NCBI GenBank assembly: GCA_016873525.1
Contig: VGXD01000143.1
Span: forward strand, 1-5,856
Source of the DNA: Nitrospira sp.
GTDB taxonomy: Bacteria; Nitrospirota; Nitrospiria; Nitrospirales; Nitrospiraceae
Length of the DNA: 5,856 bases
Direction of reading: 5' to 3'
The notes under the pieces were generated by a model. That model had not been told where the DNA came from and searched no databases. It was given only the letters and a program-made list of their open reading frames with translations. The number at the start of each line of letters is the position of its first letter. The stretch's first letter is position 1. Made by a program: the position numbers and the translations under genes. Below are positions 1 to 4,564 of this stretch, in pieces.

Positions 1-204
1 GTACAGCCGTTCGGCCTCCTCATCGGAGGCGGCCACGATCAGCCAGGATCGCGACGGAAGGGTCCTCGCCAGCACCGTCAGCCCAAAGGCCGCCGTGGCT
101 CCGTGCGCTCCGGTCAAGCAGGGCCTCCCGCCGTCGCGCAGCGACTCGGTCAGCGGCTTGAGGAGTTGGTCCCAATAGGATGGTGAGGGCGATGCGGCGG
201 GCAT
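1..204 (-). CDS. mfd: Transcription-repair coupling factor Mfd, N-terminal fragment (partial)
   Basis: The first 68 codons of a minus-strand gene begin at ATG (204..202) and run off the left edge without a stop. The peptide has an amphipathic start (YWDQLLKPLTESL, residues 10-22), then LTGAHGATAAFGLTVLAR (30-47), a hydrophobic strand SWLIVAAS (53-60) and DEEAERLY (61-68). This order, a glycine/alanine-rich loop, a strand ending in 'VAASD' and 'AERLY', matches the UvrB-like first domain of Mfd, the ATPase that removes stalled RNA polymerase and recruits UvrA. The helicase and RNA-polymerase-interacting domains lie outside the window. No clear Shine-Dalgarno sequence precedes the ATG. The gene follows rfaE2 in the same direction after an 83-bp spacer, so read-through is possible. 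With only 68 residues the family call rests on a short pattern; another protein with a UvrB-like N-terminus is the main alternative. Confidence 0.7.
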   Translation of the reverse strand, partial: MPAASPSPSYWDQLLKPLTESLRDGGRPCLTGAHGATAAFGLTVLARTLPSRSWLIVAASDEEAERLY

Positions 205-216
205 GGATAAATCGTT

Positions 217-304
217 ATGCGTGAAGCGCTGGTCGTGAATCGCCGGAGAGGAATCCGATGTCGTGAACGCTCCTTACGAGTAACGCTTCACGCTTCACGC
301 TTCA
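217..304. repeat. Degenerate CGTGAA / CGCTTCA heptamer repeats
   Basis: Three perfect tandem copies of CGCTTCA occupy 284-304. Upstream, in the opposite orientation, are CGTGAAG (220-226), CGTGAAT (234-240) and CGTGAAC (262-268). GCGTGAAGCG at 219-228 is the exact reverse complement of CGCTTCACGC at 284-293, and again at 291-300, so the spacer could fold into a long-looped hairpin. The tandem copies contain the rfaE2 stop codon (290..288) and encode its last residues (MKREA). The array fills most of the rfaE2-mfd gap. No role is demonstrable; it could affect 3'-end formation or simply be a spreading short repeat. Confidence 0.6.
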
Positions 305-779
305 TGTCCTTGCGTATTTTGTTAATGAGGGCGGTGGTGGAGACGCCGGGCACCAGGGGGATGGTCGTGACGAATCCCCCGCGGGCCTCGACGGTCTCGC
401 GTCCGACGATCTGATCCGGCGCCCAGTCTCCGCCTTTGACGAGCACGTCGGGCTGGAGTTCGGCGATGAGGCGCCCCGGATCGGGTTCGTCGAACAGCAC
501 CACATAGTCGACGCAGGCCAGGGCCGCCAGGACTTCGGCGCGTTGGGCTTCCGGCACGATCGGGCGCTCGGCGCCCTTGTTCAAGGCGCGGACCGAGGCA
601 TCGCTGTTTACGCCGACGACCAGCAGGTCGCCCAAGCCCCGGGTGGCTTGCAGGTACCGGGTGTGGCCGATGTGCATCAGGTCGAAACAGCCGTTGGTAA
701 AGACGATGCGCTTTCCCCTCGCGCGTTGCTTGGCGAGGAGTTCGGGCAGGTCCGCTCGGTGTGTGATCTTATTCGACAC
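288..779 (-). CDS. rfaE2: D-glycero-beta-D-manno-heptose 1-phosphate adenylyltransferase (stand-alone HldE C-terminal domain type)
   Basis: A cytoplasmic nucleotidyltransferase of 163 residues that would transfer AMP from ATP to D-glycero-beta-D-manno-heptose 1-phosphate, giving the ADP-heptose used for lipopolysaccharide core. The cytidylyltransferase-fold signature is clear: TNGCFDLMHIGH at 28-39 with the HxGH nucleotide-binding motif at 36-39, GVNSD at 56-60, then RAEVLAALACVD (80-91), DVLVKGGDW (111-119) and a late STT motif (147-149) in the place of the family's ISSTxIR. In enterobacteria this domain is fused behind a ribokinase-like kinase (HldE); here it stands alone, so a separate HldA/RfaE1 kinase is expected elsewhere. 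The start is GTG (779..777): an in-frame TAG lies ten codons upstream and no other start codon lies between. There is no Shine-Dalgarno sequence, but a TACAAT box sits six bases upstream. The last residues lie inside a tandem heptamer repeat. Confidence 0.93.
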   Translation of the reverse strand: MSNKITHRADLPELLAKQRARGKRIVFTNGCFDLMHIGHTRYLQATRGLGDLLVVGVNSDASVRALNKGAERPIVPEAQRAEVLAALACVDYVVLFDEPDPGRLIAELQPDVLVKGGDWAPDQIVGRETVEARGGFVTTIPLVPGVSTTALINKIRKDMKREA

Positions 780-785
780 AGCACC

Positions 786-791
786 ATTGTA
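786..791 (-). promoter_or_regulatory. Candidate -10 box of rfaE2, suggesting a leaderless transcript
   Basis: On the minus strand TACAAT (791..786) is followed by six bases and then the GTG start of rfaE2. A transcription start seven bases after the box would fall on the G of GTG, and no ribosome binding site is present. I see no convincing -35 hexamer at 16-18 bp (TTGCTA occurs only with a 22-bp spacer), so this is weaker than the matching arrangement at gmhA. Confidence 0.4.
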
Positions 792-827
792 CTCTGGACC
801 CCTGGCGAATTCCTAGCAAGGCCGCAC

Positions 828-857
828 TTGTCCTCTCGCGGGCCAATCGTCTAGACT
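828..857 (+). promoter_or_regulatory. Possible sigma70-type promoter for the 57-residue gene
   Basis: TTGTCC (828-833) and TAGACT (852-857) are separated by 18 bp and lie about 20 bp upstream of the plus-strand small gene at 877. This would give a short leader containing the GGGAGGG ribosome binding site. Both hexamers are imperfect; the call rests on spacing and position in the divergent gap to rfaE2. Confidence 0.3.
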
Positions 858-876
858 CGCGTGCGGGAGGGACTCC

Positions 877-1050
877 ATGGCTGATATCGGAGATGAAACG
901 GGAGGCAAGGCCTACGCGCTCTACTCGTCGCTCCGGCGATTCTTCGAGCCGCTGCGGGAACATTGGGACAAGCTGGCGCCGGAGGAGAAAGACGTGGTCA
1001 TCAAGGAAGTGGAAGCGTTTCTAAACTCCGTCCGCCCCCCGGGCCGCTGA
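877..1050 (+). CDS. Small hypothetical protein, 57 residues
   Basis: A short gene on the strand opposite to its neighbours. ATG at 877 is preceded by GGGAGGG (865-871) with a 5-nt gap, one of the best ribosome binding sites in the window, and the frame ends at TGA 1048-1050. The product starts MADIGDETGGKAYALYSSLR, continues with FFEPLREHWDKL (22-33), and has an acidic middle (APEEKDVVIKEVEAFLNS, 34-51) before a proline/glycine tail. It looks like two amphipathic helices, with no signal peptide, membrane segment or cysteine. I do not recognise a family. It diverges from rfaE2 and converges on the SprT-like gene, leaving 27 bp between the two stop codons. The ribosome binding site, the balanced helical composition and the fit between neighbours argue that it is real. 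Confidence 0.72.
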   Translation: MADIGDETGGKAYALYSSLRRFFEPLREHWDKLAPEEKDVVIKEVEAFLNSVRPPGR

Positions 1051-1058
1051 GCGGACCC
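1041..1058. terminator. Stem-loop between convergent genes (possible terminator)
   Basis: GGGCCGC (1041-1047) pairs with GCGGACCC (1051-1058) around the triloop TGA, which is the stop codon of the 57-residue gene. One A is bulged. The stem is all G-C and sits where the plus-strand small gene meets the minus-strand SprT-like gene, a sensible place for a bidirectional stop. No T-run follows on either strand, so an intrinsic terminator is not proven. Confidence 0.3.
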
Positions 1059-1077
1059 CTCGACGTCCCCCGCCGCG

Positions 1078-1689
1078 TCAGGAACTTCGCAGGTCCAGCT
1101 CCAGCTGCACGATCTGACTCGTCGGCCCGGCCGGCGCGCAGGGTTCAAGCGACGGGACGGTCTCCCGGAGCGAGCCCCGGCACGACCCGCAACGATGGCG
1201 GCCCGGCCTGATCGTGCGCCGTTGCCGCCGGTAGATGGTGCCGCATCCAAGGCATCGCCACGCATACTTCACCAGCGCCAGGACCTCGCCCTCGAAGCGG
1301 TGGCGGATGGTGATGACCAGCCCGGCGTCGTTCAACTCCATCATCTTGCGGCGGAAGTCGGGTCCGTGATTGGGCCGACGCTTCAGGATGTCGAATTGCC
1401 ACTGGTGAATCATCTCGTGGGCCAGGGTGCACAGGAGGTCCGCTTCGGGTCGATCGCACAGGAGCGGCGAGGACAGTCGGATGATCCGCCGCTGCACGGC
1501 CGGGTCCGGCTCGCGGGGCCCGCCCCGGCTCGAAAACATTCCGGCCGCGGTGGTCAGGCGACGGCTCCAAGCCAGTTCGATCGGCGGCAGCGCGTTGCGG
1601 AAGTGGCGCGCGTTCAGGTCGGCCCAGAGAGATTGGAGGCGGTCGGCGGCAAGGACAGGCGAGGCATGATCGGGCGGGCGCCGGGTCAT
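1078..1689 (-). CDS. SprT-like zinc metalloprotease domain protein
   Basis: A 203-residue protein with the SprT/Spartan-type metallopeptidase layout. An N-terminal helix region (LQSLWADLNARHFRNALPP, 18-36) is followed by LAWSRRLTTAAGMF (39-52), the zinc-binding helix HEMIHQWQ with HExxH at 91-95, and a third ligand candidate H108 in NHGPDF. A C-terminal zinc ribbon has cysteine pairs C146/C149 and C167/C170. All expected catalytic residues are present (H91, E92, H95). Relatives include eukaryotic Spartan, which digests DNA-protein crosslinks, and bacterial SprT, which is poorly characterised; a DNA-protein crosslink role here is inference. Its ATG (1689..1687) overlaps the TGA of the upstream deoxyhypusine-synthase-like gene as ATGA, so translation is probably coupled, and it is the last gene of the gmhA operon. 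A weak GGAG lies just before the start. Confidence 0.88.
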   Translation of the reverse strand: MTRRPPDHASPVLAADRLQSLWADLNARHFRNALPPIELAWSRRLTTAAGMFSSRGGPREPDPAVQRRIIRLSSPLLCDRPEADLLCTLAHEMIHQWQFDILKRRPNHGPDFRRKMMELNDAGLVITIRHRFEGEVLALVKYAWRCLGCGTIYRRQRRTIRPGRHRCGSCRGSLRETVPSLEPCAPAGPTSQIVQLELDLRSS

Positions 1690-2717
1690 CGCTCCAGGGC
1701 TTCGACGATGGCGGCGGCCAGGAGCGGCACCATGATCTCATGGTGGCCGGTGAGCGAATACCCGTGCCCGCCTTTTTGTGTGGGCCTTCGCACCACGTTG
1801 GTCATGGGGCGGTAGTGGGGCAGGAAGTCCATGTTGACCGTGGTGATGTCGGAGAGCGCATGGCCGAGGTTCCGCCCCAGGGTGACGGTTTTGAGGAATA
1901 CTTCGGGCAGGATCACGGCGGAGCCCAGGTTGAGGTAGACGCCGCCTTCCATACCCGCGACGACCGCCGCCAGTTTTCGGAAGTCCAGGAGGGAACCCGC
2001 GCCGATCGCGGCCCCGTCGGCGGCGGGGTGCATGTGGATGATGTCGGTTCCCACGGCCACGTGGACCGTCACCGGAATGTCCAGCTTCGCGCCGGTGGCC
2101 AGGATGCTGGTGTCCCGGTTCGGGAACTGTCCTTTGAAGCGGTTGATGTAATGCCCGACCGCCTCGCCGAGTCCCTGTCCGTCCCGGGCGCCTTTGACGA
2201 TGGCCTCGTTCAACATCCGGCCGGTTTCCTCCGCCATCCCGAAGCGGCCGGAGTCGATCTCGGCGTCCACTTCTTCCGAGGTGTGGCCCATCAAGGCCAG
2301 CTCGAAATCGTGGATGATCACCGCCCCGTTCATCGCCACGGCATTGATAACGCCGCGTTCCATCAGGTCCACCAGGACGGGGTTCAGCCCCACCTTGGTC
2401 ACGTGCGCGCCCATCCCCACGATGACCGGCTTGCCGCGCCGGTGCGCGCGCGCGATGGCCTGGGCGACGGCCCGCAAGGTCTTGACCGCGAGGATGTCCG
2501 GGAGCGTGTCCAGGAACCGGCGGAGCGTTCCGCCGGATTTCCAGGGGACGGAAAAATCGGAGACCTTCACTTTGCTGTGCCGGCGGTTCAGCGGATAGGT
2601 CTTCAGCTTGGAGACGTCGATGGGGCGCAGTCCGGAGCCCAGCGACAGGGGCGGTCGTGCCGCCGGCTGGGCCTGCGGGGTGACCGGCGGACGGGTCTTA
2701 CTTGGCGGTGTTCGCAA
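1686..2717 (-). CDS. Deoxyhypusine synthase superfamily protein
   Basis: A 343-residue protein. After a proline-rich, low-complexity N-terminus (about residues 1-30) comes a deoxyhypusine-synthase-like Rossmann core: PVIVGMGAHVTKVGLNP (97-113), DLMERGVINAVAMNGAVIIHD (117-137), a region with GHTSEEVDAEIDSGRFG (144-160), IPVTVHVAVGTDIIHMHP (214-231) with DGAAIGAGSLLDF (234-246), and a C-terminus with HHEIMVPLLAAAI (325-337). The order matches deoxyhypusine synthase, which uses NAD and spermidine to modify a lysine of eIF5A. Bacteria lack classical eIF5A, so the substrate is unknown; homospermidine-type polyamine chemistry is another option. The usual SWGK around the catalytic lysine is absent; K315 in PTQKGG lies near the equivalent place. 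It starts at TTG (2717..2715), overlapping gmhA by 20 nt, and ends in an ATGA overlap with the SprT-like gene. Confidence 0.8.
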   Translation of the reverse strand: MRTPPSKTRPPVTPQAQPAARPPLSLGSGLRPIDVSKLKTYPLNRRHSKVKVSDFSVPWKSGGTLRRFLDTLPDILAVKTLRAVAQAIARAHRRGKPVIVGMGAHVTKVGLNPVLVDLMERGVINAVAMNGAVIIHDFELALMGHTSEEVDAEIDSGRFGMAEETGRMLNEAIVKGARDGQGLGEAVGHYINRFKGQFPNRDTSILATGAKLDIPVTVHVAVGTDIIHMHPAADGAAIGAGSLLDFRKLAAVVAGMEGGVYLNLGSAVILPEVFLKTVTLGRNLGHALSDITTVNMDFLPHYRPMTNVVRRPTQKGGHGYSLTGHHEIMVPLLAAAIVEALER

Positions 2718-3279
2718 ACAGCTCTTCCTCGATCAGTTCGCAGAGCACGTGGCCCAGCGTGATATGGCATTCCTGGATGCGGGCGGTCACCGTGGAGGGA
2801 ACGATGAAACAGTGGTCCACGAGGCCGGCCAGCTTGCCGCCCGTGCCGCCGGTCCAGCCGATGGTCGTCAGGCCGCCGGCCCGCGCGGCCTCCGCGCCCT
2901 TGAGCACGTTGGGAGAATTCCCGCTGGTGCTGATGGCGATGGCGAGGTCGCCCTTCTGGCCGTGGGCCTTGATCTGCCTGGCGAAGATTTCGGCGTAGTC
3001 GTAATCGTTGGCGATGCAGGTGAGCGCCGCCGCATCCGTGCCCAGCGCGAGGGCCGGCAGGGGCCGGCGGTCTTTATGGTAGCGGCCGACGAACTCGGCT
3101 GCTATGTGGCTGGCGTCGGTGGCGCTGCCGCCGTTGCCGAACAGGAGCAGCTTGTGCCCCTCGCGCAGGGCGCGCGCGATCGCCTGCGCCACCTGCACGA
3201 TGCGGTCCGCGTGCCCGTGGACGAACGTTCGTTTGACATCGGCGCTTTCCTCGAAGGCTTTGATGGCGCGCGCGTTCAT
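2698..3279 (-). CDS. gmhA: Sedoheptulose 7-phosphate isomerase (phosphoheptose isomerase)
   Basis: A 193-residue SIS-domain enzyme, the family's usual length (about 190-195). It converts sedoheptulose 7-phosphate to D-glycero-D-manno-heptose 7-phosphate, the first committed step towards nucleotide-activated heptose. Visible motifs are LLFGNGGSATDASHIAAEF (45-63), ISTSGNSPNVL (116-126) and TARIQECHITLGHVLCELIE (165-184). H58, E62, Q169 and H177 have the spacing of the zinc/active-site His, Glu, Gln and His of characterised GmhA enzymes. The open frame continues upstream without a stop, but the start is ATG 3279..3277: homology begins there, and a near-consensus promoter ends six bases before it. 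The 3' end overlaps the next gene by 20 nt, making it the first gene of a three-gene operon. With rfaE2 about 1.9 kb away it supplies two steps of the heptose pathway. Confidence 0.93.
   Translation of the reverse strand: MNARAIKAFEESADVKRTFVHGHADRIVQVAQAIARALREGHKLLLFGNGGSATDASHIAAEFVGRYHKDRRPLPALALGTDAAALTCIANDYDYAEIFARQIKAHGQKGDLAIAISTSGNSPNVLKGAEAARAGGLTTIGWTGGTGGKLAGLVDHCFIVPSTVTARIQECHITLGHVLCELIEEELFANTAK
2726..2730 (-). promoter_or_regulatory. Ribosome binding site fixing the TTG start of the deoxyhypusine-synthase-like gene
   Basis: GAGGA on the minus strand (2730..2726) lies 8 nt before TTG 2717..2715 inside the end of gmhA. An in-frame TGA sits only a few codons upstream of that TTG, and the first in-frame ATG comes about 100 codons later, inside the conserved core. 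The TTG is therefore the only sensible start. Confidence 0.6.
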
Positions 3280-3285
3280 GCGGCG

Positions 3286-3314
3286 ATTGTAGGCGACGGG
3301 CTGGAGTCTGTCAA
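3286..3314 (-). promoter_or_regulatory. Near-consensus sigma70 promoter of the gmhA operon
   Basis: On the minus strand TTGACA (3314..3309) is followed by exactly 17 bp and TACAAT (3291..3286), a perfect -35 and a five-of-six -10 box. The box is six bases from the gmhA ATG, so the predicted transcription start is the A of ATG or next to it. No Shine-Dalgarno sequence separates the two. The promoter fills the 64-bp gap after the GGDEF-like gene and makes gmhA independent of it. Confidence 0.75.
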
Positions 3315-3343
3315 ACGACTTGGCGGCTCCGGCACGGGATCGG

Positions 3344-4021
3344 TCAGTTGAGGGGGGAAATGATGTCGGTTGACCAGCCGGGCGTCGGCGGGGAGGTGTC
3401 GTTCGGTGATCGCTTGGCGGCCTGTTGCTGGCGGAGCGCCGCCACGGTCTTCGAAATAATGTCCGTGAAGACCAGCTCCTCATAGGGGTCGATACGATCC
3501 AACACCAAACTGAGTGTTTGGAGTGGAACGATTCCGTGTTCCGTTTGCCACTCGGCCAGTCGATCTTCCAGCCGGAACAGCAGGGCATCGGCCGCCAAGG
3601 CCGACGTTTCCAGCAACAGGATCGCAAAGACGTCCGGCTCGACCCGCGCCACCACATCGGACGTGCGGAACGTGCGCAGGATCAACCGGGCGATGTCTTG
3701 CAAGCGGGTCGCCTGAGCCGGCTCGCAGCCTTCGTCCATCGACAGGCCATCGATCCCGACGACGAGCAGGATCGCTTCCCGCTTCACGCGGCGCAACAGC
3801 TTCAGATAGTGCGAGGCAAAGAAGATCAGCCCGAAGCGGCTCCACACTCCTGTGAGAGGATCTTGGACGAGTTCAGCCTTCATACGTTCCTCCGTATCAC
3901 CATCGGTCGTTTTGTCGATGATCTTGAGCCCGAGGTTCGATCCTGGCCGATCGTCTGCCGTTCCTTCTTCGGCTCGTTGCAGAAGAAACTCCTGTACTTT
4001 TTCAGAGGGGTTGGCTACCAT
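3344..4021 (-). CDS. Degenerate GGDEF-like domain protein
   Basis: A soluble 225-residue protein with the outline of a diguanylate-cyclase domain: DPLTGVWSRFGL (54-65) in place of the usual DxLTGLxNRRxF, a strand AILLVVGIDGLSMDEG (83-98), a helix with LQDIARLILRTFRTSDVVARV (107-127), then EPDVFAILLLE (128-138) where GGDEF and its following strand should be. The signature reads EPDVF, and the metal-binding region is also altered, so cyclic-di-GMP synthesis is unlikely; a binding or scaffold role is possible. Residues 1-46 are hydrophilic and acidic, and the last 25 are probably disordered. The start is uncertain: ATG 4021 has no clear ribosome binding site, whereas ATG 3883..3881 (residue 47) has GGAGGA (3893..3888) just upstream. 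I keep the longer form because residues 1-46 look like ordinary coding sequence. The gene diverges from the 30-residue basic gene with 35 bp between starts. Confidence 0.75.
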   Translation of the reverse strand: MVANPSEKVQEFLLQRAEEGTADDRPGSNLGLKIIDKTTDGDTEERMKAELVQDPLTGVWSRFGLIFFASHYLKLLRRVKREAILLVVGIDGLSMDEGCEPAQATRLQDIARLILRTFRTSDVVARVEPDVFAILLLETSALAADALLFRLEDRLAEWQTEHGIVPLQTLSLVLDRIDPYEELVFTDIISKTVAALRQQQAAKRSPNDTSPPTPGWSTDIISPLN

Positions 4022-4056
4022 GCCCGCACCACTCTAACCGTCAAGGAGCACAGCCC

Positions 4057-4149
4057 ATGGGTAAAGGCGAAAACAGGAAGAAGGAAACCAAGAAGAAACC
4101 GGCCAAAACGATGGCGGAAAAACGGGCCGAGAAGAGAGCCAAAAAATAA
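4057..4149 (+). CDS. Very basic small protein, 30 residues
   Basis: ATG at 4057 is preceded by AAGGAG (4043-4048) with an ideal 8-nt gap, and the frame closes at TAA 4147-4149. The product begins MGKGENRKKETKKKPAKTMA and ends in EKRAEKRAKK (21-30). About half of its residues are lysine or arginine, and it has no hydrophobic segment. It resembles small lysine-rich 'MGKG...KKPAKT...EKRAEKKAKK' proteins that I recall as hypothetical in many bacteria; I know no function. The charge suggests nucleic-acid or ribosome binding, which is inference. It diverges from the GGDEF-like gene, and a stem-loop follows directly. The main doubt is length; the ribosome binding site and the recalled pattern favour a real gene. 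Confidence 0.72.
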   Translation: MGKGENRKKETKKKPAKTMAEKRAEKRAKK

Positions 4150-4154
4150 GTCCG

Positions 4155-4172
4155 GGGACTCCCGCAAGTCCC
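4155..4172 (+). terminator. Stem-loop after the 30-residue gene
   Basis: GGGACT (4155-4160) pairs with AGTCCC (4167-4172) around the loop CCCGCA, and C4153/G4173 can extend it past a bulge. It begins a few bases after the TAA, as a terminator would. The following bases are not T-rich, so it may be a processing or stability hairpin instead. Confidence 0.4.
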
Positions 4173-4173
4173 G

Positions 4174-4312
4174 AAGGATTCCGATCCCATCATGAATGAT
4201 GCACGTGCGGCTTCTAAGGTCTCCGTATGTGCATGTGATCATGGCGTCATCGCCATTATGTTCGGACTTCGAATGTCATGCAAGCCATCCCCAACAGGGT
4301 CTTGGGGATTAA
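4174..4312. other. Non-coding stretch with several short stem-loops
   Basis: No credible gene is present here. Three perfect inverted repeats are visible: CATCAT/ATGATG at 4188-4201 around GA (next to the palindrome GCACGTGC, 4201-4208), ATGGCG/CGCCAT at 4241-4256 around TCAT, and ATCCCCAA/TTGGGGAT at 4287-4309 around a 7-nt loop. None is followed by a T-run. The last abuts the left end of the MITE-like element. GC content is clearly lower than in the gmhA-SprT region. Confidence 0.55.
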
Positions 4313-4512
4313 CAGGTTGTTGAAAAACTCCCTGGCATCATAACCAAAGAGCCCTATAGCAAGCCTTAATCTCCAGGATAAGTGAAACCAAAATCAGGCT
4401 CATTCGACGGTCTGAGCCTTGCTAAAAGCGTTTTGGTGCCCATGCTGTTGCTGGCCAAGACCCATGAGTGCCGGTGGCATCAAGGGCTTCAAAATAGTTT
4501 TTCAACACCCTG
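4313..4512. mobile_element. MITE-like element, 200 bp with 17-bp terminal inverted repeats
   Basis: The left end CAGGTTGTTGAAAAACT (4313-4329) and the reverse complement of the right end (4496-4512) agree at 16 of 17 positions. A TA is present just outside both ends (4310-4311 and 4514-4515), and the flanking tetramers are TTAA and CTAG. Inside are a perfect hairpin, AGGCTCA (4396-4402) with TGAGCCT (4413-4419), and a second inverted pair, TAGCAAG (4357-4363) with CTTGCTA (4418-4424). There is no transposase gene, so any movement would need an enzyme in trans. Ends containing 'TGTTGAAAAACT' are common at DDE-transposase insertion sequences; I do not assign a family. It lies between the low-GC three-gene block and the small basic gene. 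An internally deleted insertion sequence is an equivalent description. Confidence 0.65.
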
Positions 4513-4564
4513 CTAGAAGTGATTTCTGGAACCGCGCTGGAGGAAAGGGATTTGCAACGGGAAG

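Noticed and set aside
1145..1741. 198-codon minus-strand frame overlapping the SprT-like gene
   Set aside because: Out-of-frame reading of the SprT-like gene, low-complexity R/P/A/S, no motif.
1195..1815. 206-codon plus-strand frame opposite the SprT-like gene
   Set aside because: Antisense to a protein with intact HExxH and zinc-ribbon motifs; no coding signal of its own.
1740..2762. 340-codon plus-strand frame opposite the deoxyhypusine-synthase-like gene
   Set aside because: Its product is rich in H, D, G, V and R with no motif, typical of an antisense frame in GC-rich DNA; the minus strand encodes a clear conserved protein.
2608..3351. 247-codon plus-strand frame opposite gmhA
   Set aside because: Antisense shadow of a well-recognised enzyme, with no ribosome binding site or family motif that I could find.
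3280..3657. Upstream extension of the gmhA frame to 319 codons
   Set aside because: The added residues are arginine/proline/serine-rich out-of-frame reading of the GGDEF-like gene; GmhA homology starts at ATG 3279, and the promoter lies inside the extension.
3425..4195. 256-codon plus-strand frame across the GGDEF-like gene and the 30-residue gene
   Set aside because: It runs through the 30-residue gene in another frame and is antisense to the GGDEF-like gene; no recognisable domain.
4150..4312. CRISPR array, tRNA or riboswitch in the gene-poor stretch
   Set aside because: There are no regularly spaced direct repeats, no cloverleaf with a TTCRA-type arm, and no riboswitch core that I can recognise; only short hairpins.
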